NCBI GenBank assembly: GCA_036245525.1
Contig: BTPG01000005.1
Coordinates: 205,172,210 to 205,236,209 of the forward strand
Reading direction: 5' to 3'
Length of the DNA stretch: 64,000 nt
Source of the DNA: Semisulcospira habei
Taxonomy: Eukaryota; Mollusca; Gastropoda; Semisulcospiridae
Part shown: one piece after another, positions 54,652 to 64,000 of the stretch
How positions within the stretch are numbered: the stretch's first letter is position 1
Layout of the letters: each line of letters opens with the position of its first letter
The notes under the pieces: generated by a model
What the model was told of the DNA's origin: nothing
Databases searched by the model: none
The model's input: only the letters and a program-made list of their open reading frames with translations
Translations under genes and position numbers: made by a program

Positions 54652-55436
54652 CTGTTGGGAGAATAACAAAGATTTAAACACAAGTACTAAAACACCACTA
54701 GCTAAACACTGTAGTCTGTAGGCGTAGTTCGTGAAAAACATGGACAGAGTTCTGCATGACCTTTTATACTTTTGTATTCTAAGTCTTGATAGACAATGAA
54801 AGCGAAGTAACTTTGCAATGACTGAATTTTATCAACGACCTTACAACTCGAGGTTTCTTTGCTTAATTTCTCACCAGTACTTTCCTCTTTTTGATCGGAA
54901 CATCGGTCTTAAAACAACTCGATTAAGAACTTGAAACTTACACAGGCTTCTCCCTATCAGTCCTATTGCCTTGAACAAAAGGGAAAGGTCCGTGTAGCAT
55001 AAAGAATACTTTTCCTCGCCCAAGTTGAGCACGTGTGGCACAAATAACTTGAGTTAGACCAACATTACGTGGATAAAATGGGACAGGAAAACTGGTCTAT
55101 GTACGTATGGGCATCTTCTACATTTGAAAACAAAATTACTAGAAACTTATAATTACTCTGGATCTAAATGGTTGTTGGACCACTTTTCTACTGACATTTA
55201 TCAGAATTTACGGCGTGGAGAGCCGGCTAGGGTATGTTTGCAGTTGGATCAGTTTTCCACTCTCCCAGATTTAAACCCAAAGATACATATCACACCAGGG
55301 ACCTATGCCTGAGTATCGCCCTGGCAACTATAATTCAGAAAAAAAAAAAAATTCAAGATAGACATCCTCTGCGCCATGAAATTATTATACAGTCGTAAAT
55401 TTATGTAAAGATAAGACCACAGAGTAATCAGCTTAC

Positions 55437-55552
55437 CTTGTTTCTTTCTTGGGAAAAAGGAAAAATGATATGCCGGTGCATCTTGGCGTGTGGCGGGCGT
55501 TAAAACAAGAAATCGTGCTACAAAAGTCAGACCCTTGCCTCGTTCGGTCAGC
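55437..55552 (-). CDS. THAP zinc-finger domain, first half (exon)
   Basis: The donor GTAAGC follows 55437 on the - strand, and the phase (AG|A, Arg) fits the next exon. The frame gives DFCSTISCFNARHTPRCTGI, then SFFLFPKKETR, which matches the THAP start C-x4-C (codons at 55520-55522 and 55505-55507), followed by SF-x-x-FP. Together with the next exon the full C2CH zinc ligand set is present. No in-frame ATG occurs before an upstream stop near 55620, so the start must be in another exon; the left limit given (55552) is approximate. A SINE was inserted about 100 bp upstream. Confidence 0.72.
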
Positions 55553-55652
55553 CACGATTACAAGGGAGAAAACTCTCAAAACGTGTCCTCGCACTCTTGG
55601 GGCGAGTGATTTGTCTTATAATGTATTGTCTTTGGTATTGTCTTTGGTAAGT

Positions 55653-56053
55653 TGATTGATTGATTATACATTGCTTAACGTCCCGACAGCAACAAGACTT
55701 TCTCAGGACGTGCCTGCACTGCTTGTGAAAAAAAAAAAAAAAAAAAACCCCTAAACATAACATTGAATGTATGTCGCCAGCCGGTCCAATACATTAAATA
55801 AACCTAACACATGGGGCCTAAATAAAGCTAAGACCATTTAGCAACACACATCCAATATCAAGAGCTACAGGCAGTGCACACAGTAGGGAGAGTTTTAAAA
55901 AGGCAAATACAGGTGAATGGACAAAGGGTAGACAGAAACGCATGCCCCAGAATAGAGAGGAAAACCCACCCTGTGGGGCTGACCAGGGTGACCCTGGGAA
56001 CTAAAAAGTAGTTAACCCCACCCAAGTCCCCCAGGGCAGACCCGGGTGGGGGG
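55653..56053 (-). mobile_element. SINE copy 7, next to the THAP exon
   Basis: Antisense copy with a 13-bp exact target duplication, GTCTTTGGTAAGT (55640-55652 and 56054-56066). The duplicated target contains GGTAAGT, so the insertion doubled a potential + strand splice donor. Confidence 0.93.
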
Positions 56054-56066
56054 GTCTTTGGTAAGT

Positions 56067-56690
56067 GGTCATGGGGGATTATGTCCTGATTTGTACAATC
56101 ACCCTAACAACTGATTTGCGAAAGGGAAACGGCTTGGAAGAGTACAGTACAAAGCTGTCATTAGTGAGGCAAGGTGCTGCATAGTCTCAAAATCACCTGC
56201 ACCTGTAAATTATAAAGTAATGTATAAACATAAATGGGGGTGATAATATCATAATGACCTACTACATGGTACACTAGTAACTATTTTAAGTACAACACGG
56301 GTGTGTGTGCGCTAACACACACAGATACACACTTTGATAGACATTACAAAGAAAGCAAGTCCACATAGACTGTATGCACATAAAATTCAAAATTACCAAG
56401 GCCAAAAACAAAAGGTGAGATCAGGTTACATCAAGTCAACTGTACAACCTGTCATGTACACTTCTAATTTTTCTTGTTTATTTGAAATAGATGCAGCTGT
56501 ATAGTAATTAGTATATACAGTGGTAGTATACAGTGACAACCAAATGTGTAAGCTAATTGCGCCTCGTGTACCATTTCGGGTACTCTGTGCACAACACTCT
56601 ACACATTAAAAATTTAAAAGACAGGCAAAAACATTACTGGGTTACAATTCGCAATCACTGTTACTACAGAAATTATACTTCTCATCCAAC
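56067..56690. other. unrecognised sequence
   Basis: AT-rich, no element or exon recognised. Confidence 0.4.
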
Positions 56691-56707
56691 TACACTTTAA
56701 AAAAGTT

Positions 56708-56756
56708 AAAGTCTTGTTGCTGTCGGGACGTTAAGCAATGTAAATCAATCAATCAA
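56708..56756 (+). mobile_element. SINE copy 8, 5'-truncated to 49 bp
   Basis: Only the 3' end of the SINE (TTGTTGCTGTCGGGACGTTA and tail). A-rich target duplications TTAAAAAAGT / TTAAAAAAAGT are at 56697-56706 and 56757-56767. 5' truncation with target duplication is direct evidence that the family moves by LINE-type target-primed reverse transcription. Confidence 0.8.
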
Positions 56757-56767
56757 TTAAAAAAAGT

Positions 56768-58185
56768 CTGTAATGCACAACTGTCAGTATCATTTGAAAA
56801 CGGATTTCTGGTATGAAAATGGATTGATGGTACATATTATATATGTAACATTTACACACATTAAACATTAGTGAAAGGGAGTACTAACCTGACAGGTATT
56901 GAGTCTTGGCAGACTGATTTCTGTGGGGTCATTGGTGAAATACTGAAATATATCTACACTTACAACTTCACACACACACACACATGCGATCAATAAACGG
57001 CATGCTCAGAATTGTAAACCATGAATACTTCTGAACAAGAATAAACTATCTCCTGAAGCTGACCAGTCTCCACTTGCTGAAAGGTTACTGTGGTTAGTAA
57101 ATGCTGTTACGTACTTCGTGTACTAGAAAGCGTTTGTGGAGGCCTGCTCACAGGCGCTCAACTGCCAGCCCACAGCCTGTCTATTTTCAACATAACGCCT
57201 CGTGTATACTGTCATTACTGTGTTTGTAGTGTTACAAACACCTGTGGTTCATTGCACGTCTCCTGCCAGTTTCTAATGTAATCTCGGCTCAACACACGAG
57301 CATGAAATGTGTCAAATCAAGTGAACATAAACGACGATGTAGCATACACGGGTCATATAAAATGTTCGAAGTGGTACTTACAAGTCAAAATGTAGCCTTG
57401 TTTTTCATCTCTGCGTTGGTCTCGCAGTCTCACCGGCCAGGAACTTGATTTTTCTCCTCTCCTCGAATCGGTCTTGCCTCCTGACTCGGCACTGATCTTG
57501 CACAAGCCCTGTCAATCTGGCGCATTATTTCAAATCTCTGACGCTACTACTAACTTCCGTTTGCTAGGCTCTGTATCGGTCACCAAGCTGATTCCTTGCA
57601 AGGAATGTCATTCTAGTTGTACAATCACTTTTGAAAGTACACCGCCAAAGAAGCGCCTGCTTGACAGAATCACCGTGATGCCATATTTGTATTCAATGCG
57701 CATGTCTGTAGTAGTCGAAACTATCACCGTATCTGTGTCGTCTGCTGCTAATCTATTTTTAGACTAGGCCTGATTAGCTGCGTCGAGATAAACTAGGTTT
57801 TTGTACAGTGTTCAGATGAGATGTCACGTTGTCTGGAGGGAAATGAGTACATGTGATGTTTAAATAGACTTAGGCTGTAATGAAATACCACAATTCATGG
57901 CTGTTTCCACCAGTTCCCCGCGGAAGTATAGGGCCTTTAATGATAGAAGACTGACAGTGCGCGTTTCCGAGGGGTAAAAGATCAAAGGTCAAAAGGCATC
58001 GTGGACGCACGCTCGCAGATTGCGACTGAGCGGTGCAAACACGCAAGCCCTCGGTGCACTACTGTACGCACGATCGTTCCTAGTACAATTCAATACTGTT
58101 AGCAAGTCGAGCGGAACCCGCATTGTGATTTTGACAGCATAGCGATTACGGAAGGTTTATTCTAGTGGTGAAAACTTACGTCAAA
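56768..58185. other. unrecognised, possible 5' region of the THAP gene
   Basis: On the - strand two possible small exons are seen: one ending at a GTTAGT donor near 56889 with an upstream CCCCACAG acceptor, and one ending at GTAAGT near 57382. The sequence becomes GC-richer near 57400-58100, which would suit a promoter. None of this is proved by coding evidence. Confidence 0.3.
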
Positions 58186-58198
58186 GGGATGCCGGAGA

Positions 58199-58588
58199 TT
58201 GATTGATTGATTGTACATTGCTTAACGTCCCGACAGCAACAAGGCTTTCTCAGGACGTGCCTGCACTGCTTGTGAAAAAATAAAAAAGAAACAGAACATT
58301 GAATGTATGTCGCCAGCCGGTCAAATACGTTAAATAAACCTAACACATGGGCCTAAATAAAGCTAAGACCATTTAGCAACACACATCCAATATCAAGAGC
58401 TACAGGCAGTGCAGACAGTAGGGAGAGTTTTAAAAAGGCAAATACAGGTGAATGGACAAAGGGTAGACAGAAACACATGCCCCAGAATAGAGAGAAAAAC
58501 CCACCCTGTGGGGCTGACCAGGGTGACCCTGGGAACTAAAAAAATACCTAACCCCACCCAAGTCCCCCAGGGCAGACCCGGGTGGGGT
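58199..58588 (-). mobile_element. SINE copy 9
   Basis: Antisense full-length copy, exact target duplication GGGATGCCGGAGA (58186-58198 and 58589-58601). Confidence 0.95.
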
Positions 58589-59037
58589 GGGATGCCGGAG
58601 AACTTCAGTACACGTGTGTACATCACACCGATGACCTCATGACCTGCAGTATTGTGATACACTGACAGCCGGATTCTGCCTTGTAACGTAGGCTCATAAA
58701 TATGCATATTAATTAAAAACAAGGCCGATGCAGACGATAAATTCGCGACTGACTCGGGTACGAAAACAATACACCATCCAAACGGTGACAGGTCGTTTAG
58801 GCGGTAATTTTTTCGGCGACACCGCCGAAAGGGCCAGCCGCCGAAACGCCCAAATTAAATTACCCTCAAAACGTCCACAAGAGGTGAAATGAAGTAGAAA
58901 AAAATGCAATGATCTATATAACAGATAATATTTATTTAAAAGATTAATATACATTCACCTCGTGACGCCGGAAGTGATAAAGGGAGGCAAGTCCATTGAC
59001 TAAAGCCGTTGCCATTTATTCATCGACGAATTAAATG

Positions 59038-59155
59038 CTAAATACAGGTGAATGAGACAAAAGGCAGAAAAAAAGAAAAGAATGCATAAAGAACTAAGAG
59101 AGCAAGACCGGTAAGAGGAACCAAAAATATACCTAACAGGTGTACCCAGTTGTCA
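59038..59155 (-). mobile_element. diverged SINE-like fragment
   Basis: AAATACAGGTGAATGAGACA and AACCAAAAATATACCTAACA resemble the middle and head of the SINE in antisense (AAATACAGGTGAATGGACAA ... AACTAAAAAATACCTAAC), with many differences and no tail. Probably an old relative. A 10-bp repeat, ACCCGGAATA, occurs three times in tandem at about 59189-59218. Confidence 0.45.
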
Positions 59156-59805
59156 TAATTAGAGTGGTCTTGAAGGGGTCCTACTAAAACCCGGAATAAC
59201 CCGGAATAACCCGGAATAACCTGTCCTAAGCTAAAATAACCATATCTATAACTATTATTGCGTACCTAAACACAAAATAATCATGTGTTAGAAGTTTGGT
59301 TTACATTAAAGTTGATTTAGTTGTACTAGTAAGCCGTTTTCCACTGCCGTTGACACGTCGATTACTTCCCTTGCTACACGATCGCGCTGTCCGAAACCAG
59401 TCGAAATAACCTCTCCTAAGCCCAAATTACCCCAGAAACACATATTATTGAGTACGTAAAGTAGTAATATTCATATATTTGAGGTTGTAGGAGCCGTAAA
59501 AGTTGTTTATTTAGCGTTAGAAAGCTTCGAAGGACTTGTTCTTTGAGCCTCTTGTTCTATGCCTATCTTCGCCCTACGCGCATTCGCCCACACCGTTCGT
59601 CCCAATCACATTTCGTCCCATGACGTTTCATCCCCGATGCTGTTTAATGGAAGACATTACGCTATGAGCGGACCATGATAATCAGTTGACATTCAAAGAG
59701 AACATAACTGGAGCGTTTCTGAGCTCGAATATAAACATCTAGCCCGAAAGAGTTGACTGCCAGTGCTTGTAATTTAGAAGAAACTACCAAGTGAGTAAGA
59801 AAAAG

Positions 59806-60374
59806 CACTGTCAAGGGAGGGAATTGTGCATGATAGACCAATGATCATAAATCTACTTTAGTCCAAGCACAAAAAAAAAAAAAAAGGAAAGAGGGGGTGC
59901 GCTAAGTAAGTGACTGGAAGCAATGCATATGGAAGCCCCCCCCCCACCCCCACCCCACCCAAAGGGTGGGGGGGGGGGGGCGTATCACATATCCCACTGT
60001 TCCAGCCCCTTGGTGCAGGAAATTTAAATCTAGGTCCCCCACGTGGGGGACTTTTACGGCACTTACAAGTAGGTTCTCTCTTAGGGTGCATAAAAATTTG
60101 GCTCTAGGTGGAGGCATGGAATGTATGCCCCTGCAGAAACCACAGTAAAATGTGGTCTTCTTTGCAGGTAGGCAGAAGTTCCATCCCATCCTCCAGTATT
60201 GCCGATGGTGTGCTGATGAGGTCGCCTAGACCGAAACAGCTGTCCACACCAGCTAGATATCTGGACCCCCACTTGGGGGACCTAGATTTAAATTTCCATG
60301 CACCAAGGGGTTGGAACAGTGGGATATGTCTATGATCATTGGTCTATCATGCACAATTCTCTCTCTTGACAGTG
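59806..60374. mobile_element. fold-back element with ~110-bp arms
   Basis: The ends read ACTGTCAAGGGAGGGAATTG and, inward from the right, ACTGTCAAGAGAGAGAATTG. Matching continues through TGTGCATGATAGACCAATGA, ACATATCCCACTGTTCCA, CCCCTTGGTGCA and AAATTTAAATCTAGGTCCCC. The left arm is interrupted at about 59848-59985 by A-rich and C/G-rich simple sequence. No frame with recognisable homology. Confidence 0.82.
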
Positions 60375-60979
60375 TTTTTTTTTTTCAAATATATACGTTC
60401 TGGGACTGTTATTTTAACTATTAAAAAAAAAAAAAGAGGAATCCTTAGTTCATGTTAATACATAAGGACAGTGGATTAACTGCTTGAATTTTTTTCTCTT
60501 TTTCATCCTTCTTTATTTTATTGTTGGTGTTCCTTGTGGTAGTGGTGGTGGTCAGAATATGTAAAATTTTGGTTTATTAAAAAGCCATTTTAATATCCTA
60601 ACAGAGCGCTGGTGGGACAGTCAAATTGACACCAAAAGTACTGCTCATTTCTCGAAAATTCTTCTACATCTCAACGCGACAAAGCTGGCAAATCTGACTG
60701 CTTCACAAATACTAGTCAAATCTGGCTGACAGGTATATTCTCAAAAGTAAAACAATTTAAAGGCAAGATCAGTCATCTATGAAAAGTAGTATTAGTAGTA
60801 TGTTTAGCCTCACCAAGTGTGGAGTTGCTGGCCTACCCACTTGTGTTAAATCCAGAGGACTTTCACGTTCAAAGGTTAAATCTCAATAAATCTTTTGTCA
60901 ATGACACAAGGCCTACCCCCCCCCCCCCCCACCCACCCACCCACCCTTCCCTGGCATGCACTATACACACAGTTGAGAG
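60375..60979. other. spacer with simple repeats
   Basis: A runs, a (C)n(CCCA)n tract at about 60917-60950. Nothing else recognised. Confidence 0.5.
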
Positions 60980-61395
60980 TGAGACTGTAACTTGGGTGTA
61001 GTTGTAGGTGTACTTAAGTTGTAGTCAGAGCGATAGTTTAGGTGCTTTAGGCATTCGTCATACACGCAGTGGTACCTTAGGAATATGTTTTTTGTTCAGG
61101 GAGGATTGGCGGGGGTGGGGGTGCAATGTGCCCGACATGTAATAATATTACTCTCTGACCTTCAGGCAGGTTCGACCGCAGTGGCTGCAGAGGGAGGTCT
61201 GGCCAGGGTTCGATGTCGATGTTTAACCTCCGCAATTCATGGGTAATCGGGGGGGGGGGGGGGGGGGGGGGGGGGCGACGTTCAGGACGTCCGCTGTCTG
61301 CTGTGTCGAGCATAGTTCGGATGTTCCAGCATGCTACGTTGAGTCCGGTCGTGGTCGTCATTAGAGTGGATCCGTTGTTTTTACTTGTTTTCTGA
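60980..61395 (-). pseudogene. RTE-like LINE with a large internal deletion
   Basis: From 61361 on the - strand the frame opens MTTTTGLNVACWNIRTM, then DTADSGRPERR, the start of the LINE's APE-type endonuclease. After ITHELRRLNIDI it jumps straight to the C-terminal finger region (CSHCGRTCL in the neighbouring frame, about 61150-61200), then to a 3' UTR matching that of the LINE at 62.6-64.0 kb. Almost the whole endonuclease and RT are missing. A 27-bp G run (61249-61275 on the + strand) sits in the coding frame as a proline run. Confidence 0.8.
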
Positions 61396-62590
61396 CCGCA
61401 GAAGAAGATGCCCGTTGACCACGGCTAGCCAACTGGGGTTGCGAGGGGACGAGCTTTGGTAAGCCACCTTTTCTAGGCCCCTCTCCGTGTGGAGCAAGCA
61501 GTGCTGTCCCTAGAGAAGGCTGCTTGGTCGTTCAGGGTGTGCCGAGTGACGTTGTCATCCCCAGGTCAACATCAGGCGACCAATATCCTGAACCGCCTGC
61601 ATGCAGGTTTGAGACTGCGGCTTCCAGTGACATCTTTCACCTGCCGTTTCGCCCCTCGCCCGTCGCTACAGGACTTGGAATGGTCTGTGTCATGGTCCGT
61701 GGACGTTTTCTAAAGCCTGCGCGGTGGGGCTTTTTGGTGGAGTGCAGTGTGCGCAATACTGGCCCCACCCCTTAAACCCTTGGTTCGTCTGCCATGGCCT
61801 AGCAAGCTGGGACGATGGCATCGAGGACCTAGGGTCGTAGGTTTTATATCAGACTGTCCTTGTCCTAGTCTTTGGCTCAAGAACCTTCCCCGGAGACACG
61901 AAGGCTTTAAAGTCAGGGTTTTCCTCCCATAGCCTTTCCGCAGCCAAGAGGCCAGGCCTGCAAGGCAGCAGGACAATGATGATTAATTTTCGAGGTTCTC
62001 TCCTCTAGATCCGCCGTGTTTAGCCTGGGGGCTCGTGCTGCCCAGTTTTGGGGTCACCTCGGAGAGGATGTGGCCAGAGACCACGCACGGGCGGTCTTGG
62101 GATAGAGGGATACTATGCTTGTCCGGAGGGATTACACACGAGGGTGCCTAACGAAGGCCAAGAGGCCCTAGACTAGGGTGATCCCGGGGGAGGCGCTGTA
62201 AGAGTTCCCCACTACCCGCACCACCAACGCAACTCGTCCCCTGGGGCCCCCACCCTTTGAATCAGGCAGAGACCCCTTGACCCCACTGACGAGAGTAGTG
62301 CCTGGCAAATAAAGCAAAAAACTTACTCGAAATACACAAACGCAAATAAACGACAAATCAAGACCAAACGTCAACTAGTTTTGTGTATACGGCCAGAGCG
62401 GGTAAATCCAGAAGCCTGCGTGTGTGCGATGAGAGCACCGTGTTTTCCTACACACACATGCGTAAGTGTTCGATAAAACACTGAACTGTCTTGTTTCCCT
62501 GATCCGTCTATACACGACAGCGGCAGCTACGGTAAACATGAACCGATAGTCATTTATTGTTCAGAGATAGTTGTATGTACCCATACACAC
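61396..62590 (-). other. probable LINE 5' untranslated region and spacer
   Basis: GC-rich sequence upstream of the deleted LINE's start codon, with no open frame of note. The right part may be ordinary spacer. Its assignment to the LINE rests on position alone. Confidence 0.35.
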
Positions 62591-62854
62591 ATCAGTTGAG
62601 GTGTAACTTAGGTGTAGGTGTACTTGAGGTGTTGTTTAGGTGCCATTCTCTTGCCCAACCCTACCTTTTCAAGTCGGAGGAAGGGGAGAGGGGGGGGGGC
62701 ATCTACATTTGTTTGATTGTTAAATATAGGTCACTGATCATTACGCGTTTGATCTCAGTTACAGACCCGATAATCCGGCCGAGCGTAAGTGGATCGTACA
62801 AGCCACACTGCGAAAGTTTGACACTATCTTGGCTTGACTTCGCGAACGAAGATT

Positions 62855-63997
62855 TTATAGGAGTTGCCCGCCACGACGTCTGCAGGCTTGTTCGTGGCTG
62901 CGGAGGCCAATCCGAGACAGGCAGGTTCGACCGCAGTGGCTGCAGGGGAAGGTATGGCCAGGGTTCTGAGCTGCGGCATCTCTGTTTTTTCTCCTGAGCC
63001 GCTTGTCCTTAAGGCTAGCTCTGTGAGAGTCCTCAAAGGAGACAGCTGCCTTGTAAATGGTGGAGCGCCAGGTGTCACGGTCCGCAGCAAGCGAAGACCA
63101 CTGGTGGTGGTCGATTTGGCAGGCACTAAGTGACTTCTTGAGACAGTCTTTGTATCTCTTCTTTGGTGCCCCTCTGTCACGGTGTCCAGTAGCAAGCTCG
63201 CCGAACAGGGTGATCTTTGGTAGGCGATGATCCTCCATCCTGGAGACATGCCCCGCCCAGCGGAGCTGTGTCCGCAGCAGCAAAGCCTCGATGCTCACAG
63301 TTTCAGCCTGTTCAAGGACCTCGACGTTGGTGACATAGTCACTCCAGTGAATGCCCAGGATGGTACGCAGGCAGCGCTGGTGGAAGCGTTCGAGGAGTCG
63401 TAGTTGGCTGCGGTAGAGGGCCCAGGACTCGGAACCATACAGCAGGGTGGGGAGGACCACAGCTCTGTACACGCTGATCTTGGTGCCTGTTTTCAGCTGT
63501 TGATTGTGCCACACCCGCTTGAAAAGTCGCCCGAAAGCGCTGTTCGCTTTTGCCAGCCTGCTGTCAAGCTCCTTGTCCAGCTTGGCGTCCGACGTGATAA
63601 TGCAGCCAAGGTAAGTAAACTGGTGCACTGACTTTAGTTCAGACTCGCCAATGGTGATGTGAGGAGGGCGATACACTGTCTTGGGTGCCGGCTGATGGAG
63701 GACCTCTGTCTTTTTCAGACTGACCTCGAGTCCAAAGAGCTGGGCAGCATCTGCGAAGCAAGACGTGATGCGCTGCAGGGCTCTCTCTGTGTGTGCAACG
63801 AGGGCAGCATCATCAGCAAAAAGCAGCTCACGAATCAGTTGGTCTAGGGTTTGCGTGTGGGCCTGCAGTCGTCTGAGGTTGAACAGGCTGCCATCGAGAC
63901 GATACCTGATGTACACTGCATCGTCATCATCGAGGTCCACTGTGGCCTGCTTCAACATCATGCTAAAAAAGATGGTGAAGAGGGTCGGTGCCAGCAC
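62855..63997 (-). pseudogene. RTE-like LINE, RT C-terminal half and finger (runs off the window)
   Basis: An uninterrupted 380-residue frame from the window edge: LAPTLFTIFFSMMLKQA, LLFADDAALVAHTERALQ (catalytic FADD), the thumb FTYLGCIITSDAKLDKEL, LLYGSESWALYRSQLRLLER, LRWAGHVSRMEDHRLPK and HRDRGAPKKRYKDCLKKSL. It ends in a C2HC finger, FPCSHCGRTCLSRIGLRSHE with a closing Cys, and a stop at 62855. The 3' UTR runs to about 62590. This is the C-terminal architecture of RTE-like LINEs of invertebrates and fish. The first half lies beyond the right edge, so activity cannot be judged, but no break is seen here. Confidence 0.88.
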
Positions 63998-64000
63998 GCA

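Noticed and set aside
57474..57767. 97-residue open frame
   Set aside because: No recognisable domain and no supporting splice sites; the GC-richer region makes chance open frames more likely.

Overview
This is eukaryotic nuclear DNA: AT-rich, intron-rich and packed with transposable elements. It is most likely from a lophotrochozoan, plausibly a gastropod mollusc. That assignment is inferred from the mix of repeats and from the divergence of the one well-recognised gene, not from a diagnostic sequence.

The host gene running through most of the window is the 3' part of a transportin-1 (TNPO1, karyopherin beta-2) homologue on the + strand. Four coding exons can be placed exactly by homology and matching splice phases: 5377-5472, 7541-7616, 9632-9806 and 25938-26066, the last holding the stop at 26043-26045. 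A consensus donor lies 21 nt after the stop, and a good acceptor at 44074 suggests a separate, long 3' UTR exon from 44075. The last coding intron is about 16.1 kb and the proposed UTR intron about 18.0 kb, and both are filled with mobile elements. A second host gene is suggested on the - strand at 54.4-55.6 kb: two exons that together make a THAP zinc-finger domain.

The rest is a layered transposon landscape. 1.68-4.38 kb is a decayed piggyBac element with CTAA target duplications and a SINE inside its transposase. 8.68-9.39 kb is a pogo/Tigger-like MITE. 10.15-11.9 kb is a cluster of TTAA-flanked MITEs with a shared hairpin core. 12.45-21.6 kb is one L2/Rex1-like LINE, apparently 5'-inverted by twin priming, later split by a SINE, by a TIR element at 15.06-18.65 kb (itself holding a second TIR element and a SINE), and by a new-looking element at 18.76-20.81 kb. 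21.7-23.3 kb is an interspersed repeat expanded into a 160-170 bp tandem array. 23.5-25.3 kb is a direct and inverted repeat cluster with a TIR element in its centre. After the stop codon come a non-autonomous piggyBac-like element (26.4-27.5 kb), two copies of an RTE-like LINE (28.2 and 30.0-31.95 kb), a degraded DIRS-like retroelement (32.2-36.4 kb), and DIRS-end-like repeats at 41.8-42.2 kb.

48.9-64.0 kb holds a TTAA MITE, more copies of the ~380 bp SINE, a LINE fragment (52.9-54.1 kb), the THAP exons, a fold-back element (59.8-60.4 kb), and at the right edge the end of an RTE-like LINE plus an internally deleted relative. Nine clear SINE copies and one doubtful one are present, eight of the clear ones with their own target-site duplications of 8-16 bp and one short copy with a ~10 bp duplication. 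Exact target duplications allow the insertion order to be read, and removing inserts restores reading frames in the L2-like LINE and in the piggyBac transposase.

No tRNA, rRNA or CRISPR array was recognised. All alignments were made by eye from family knowledge; no search was run.
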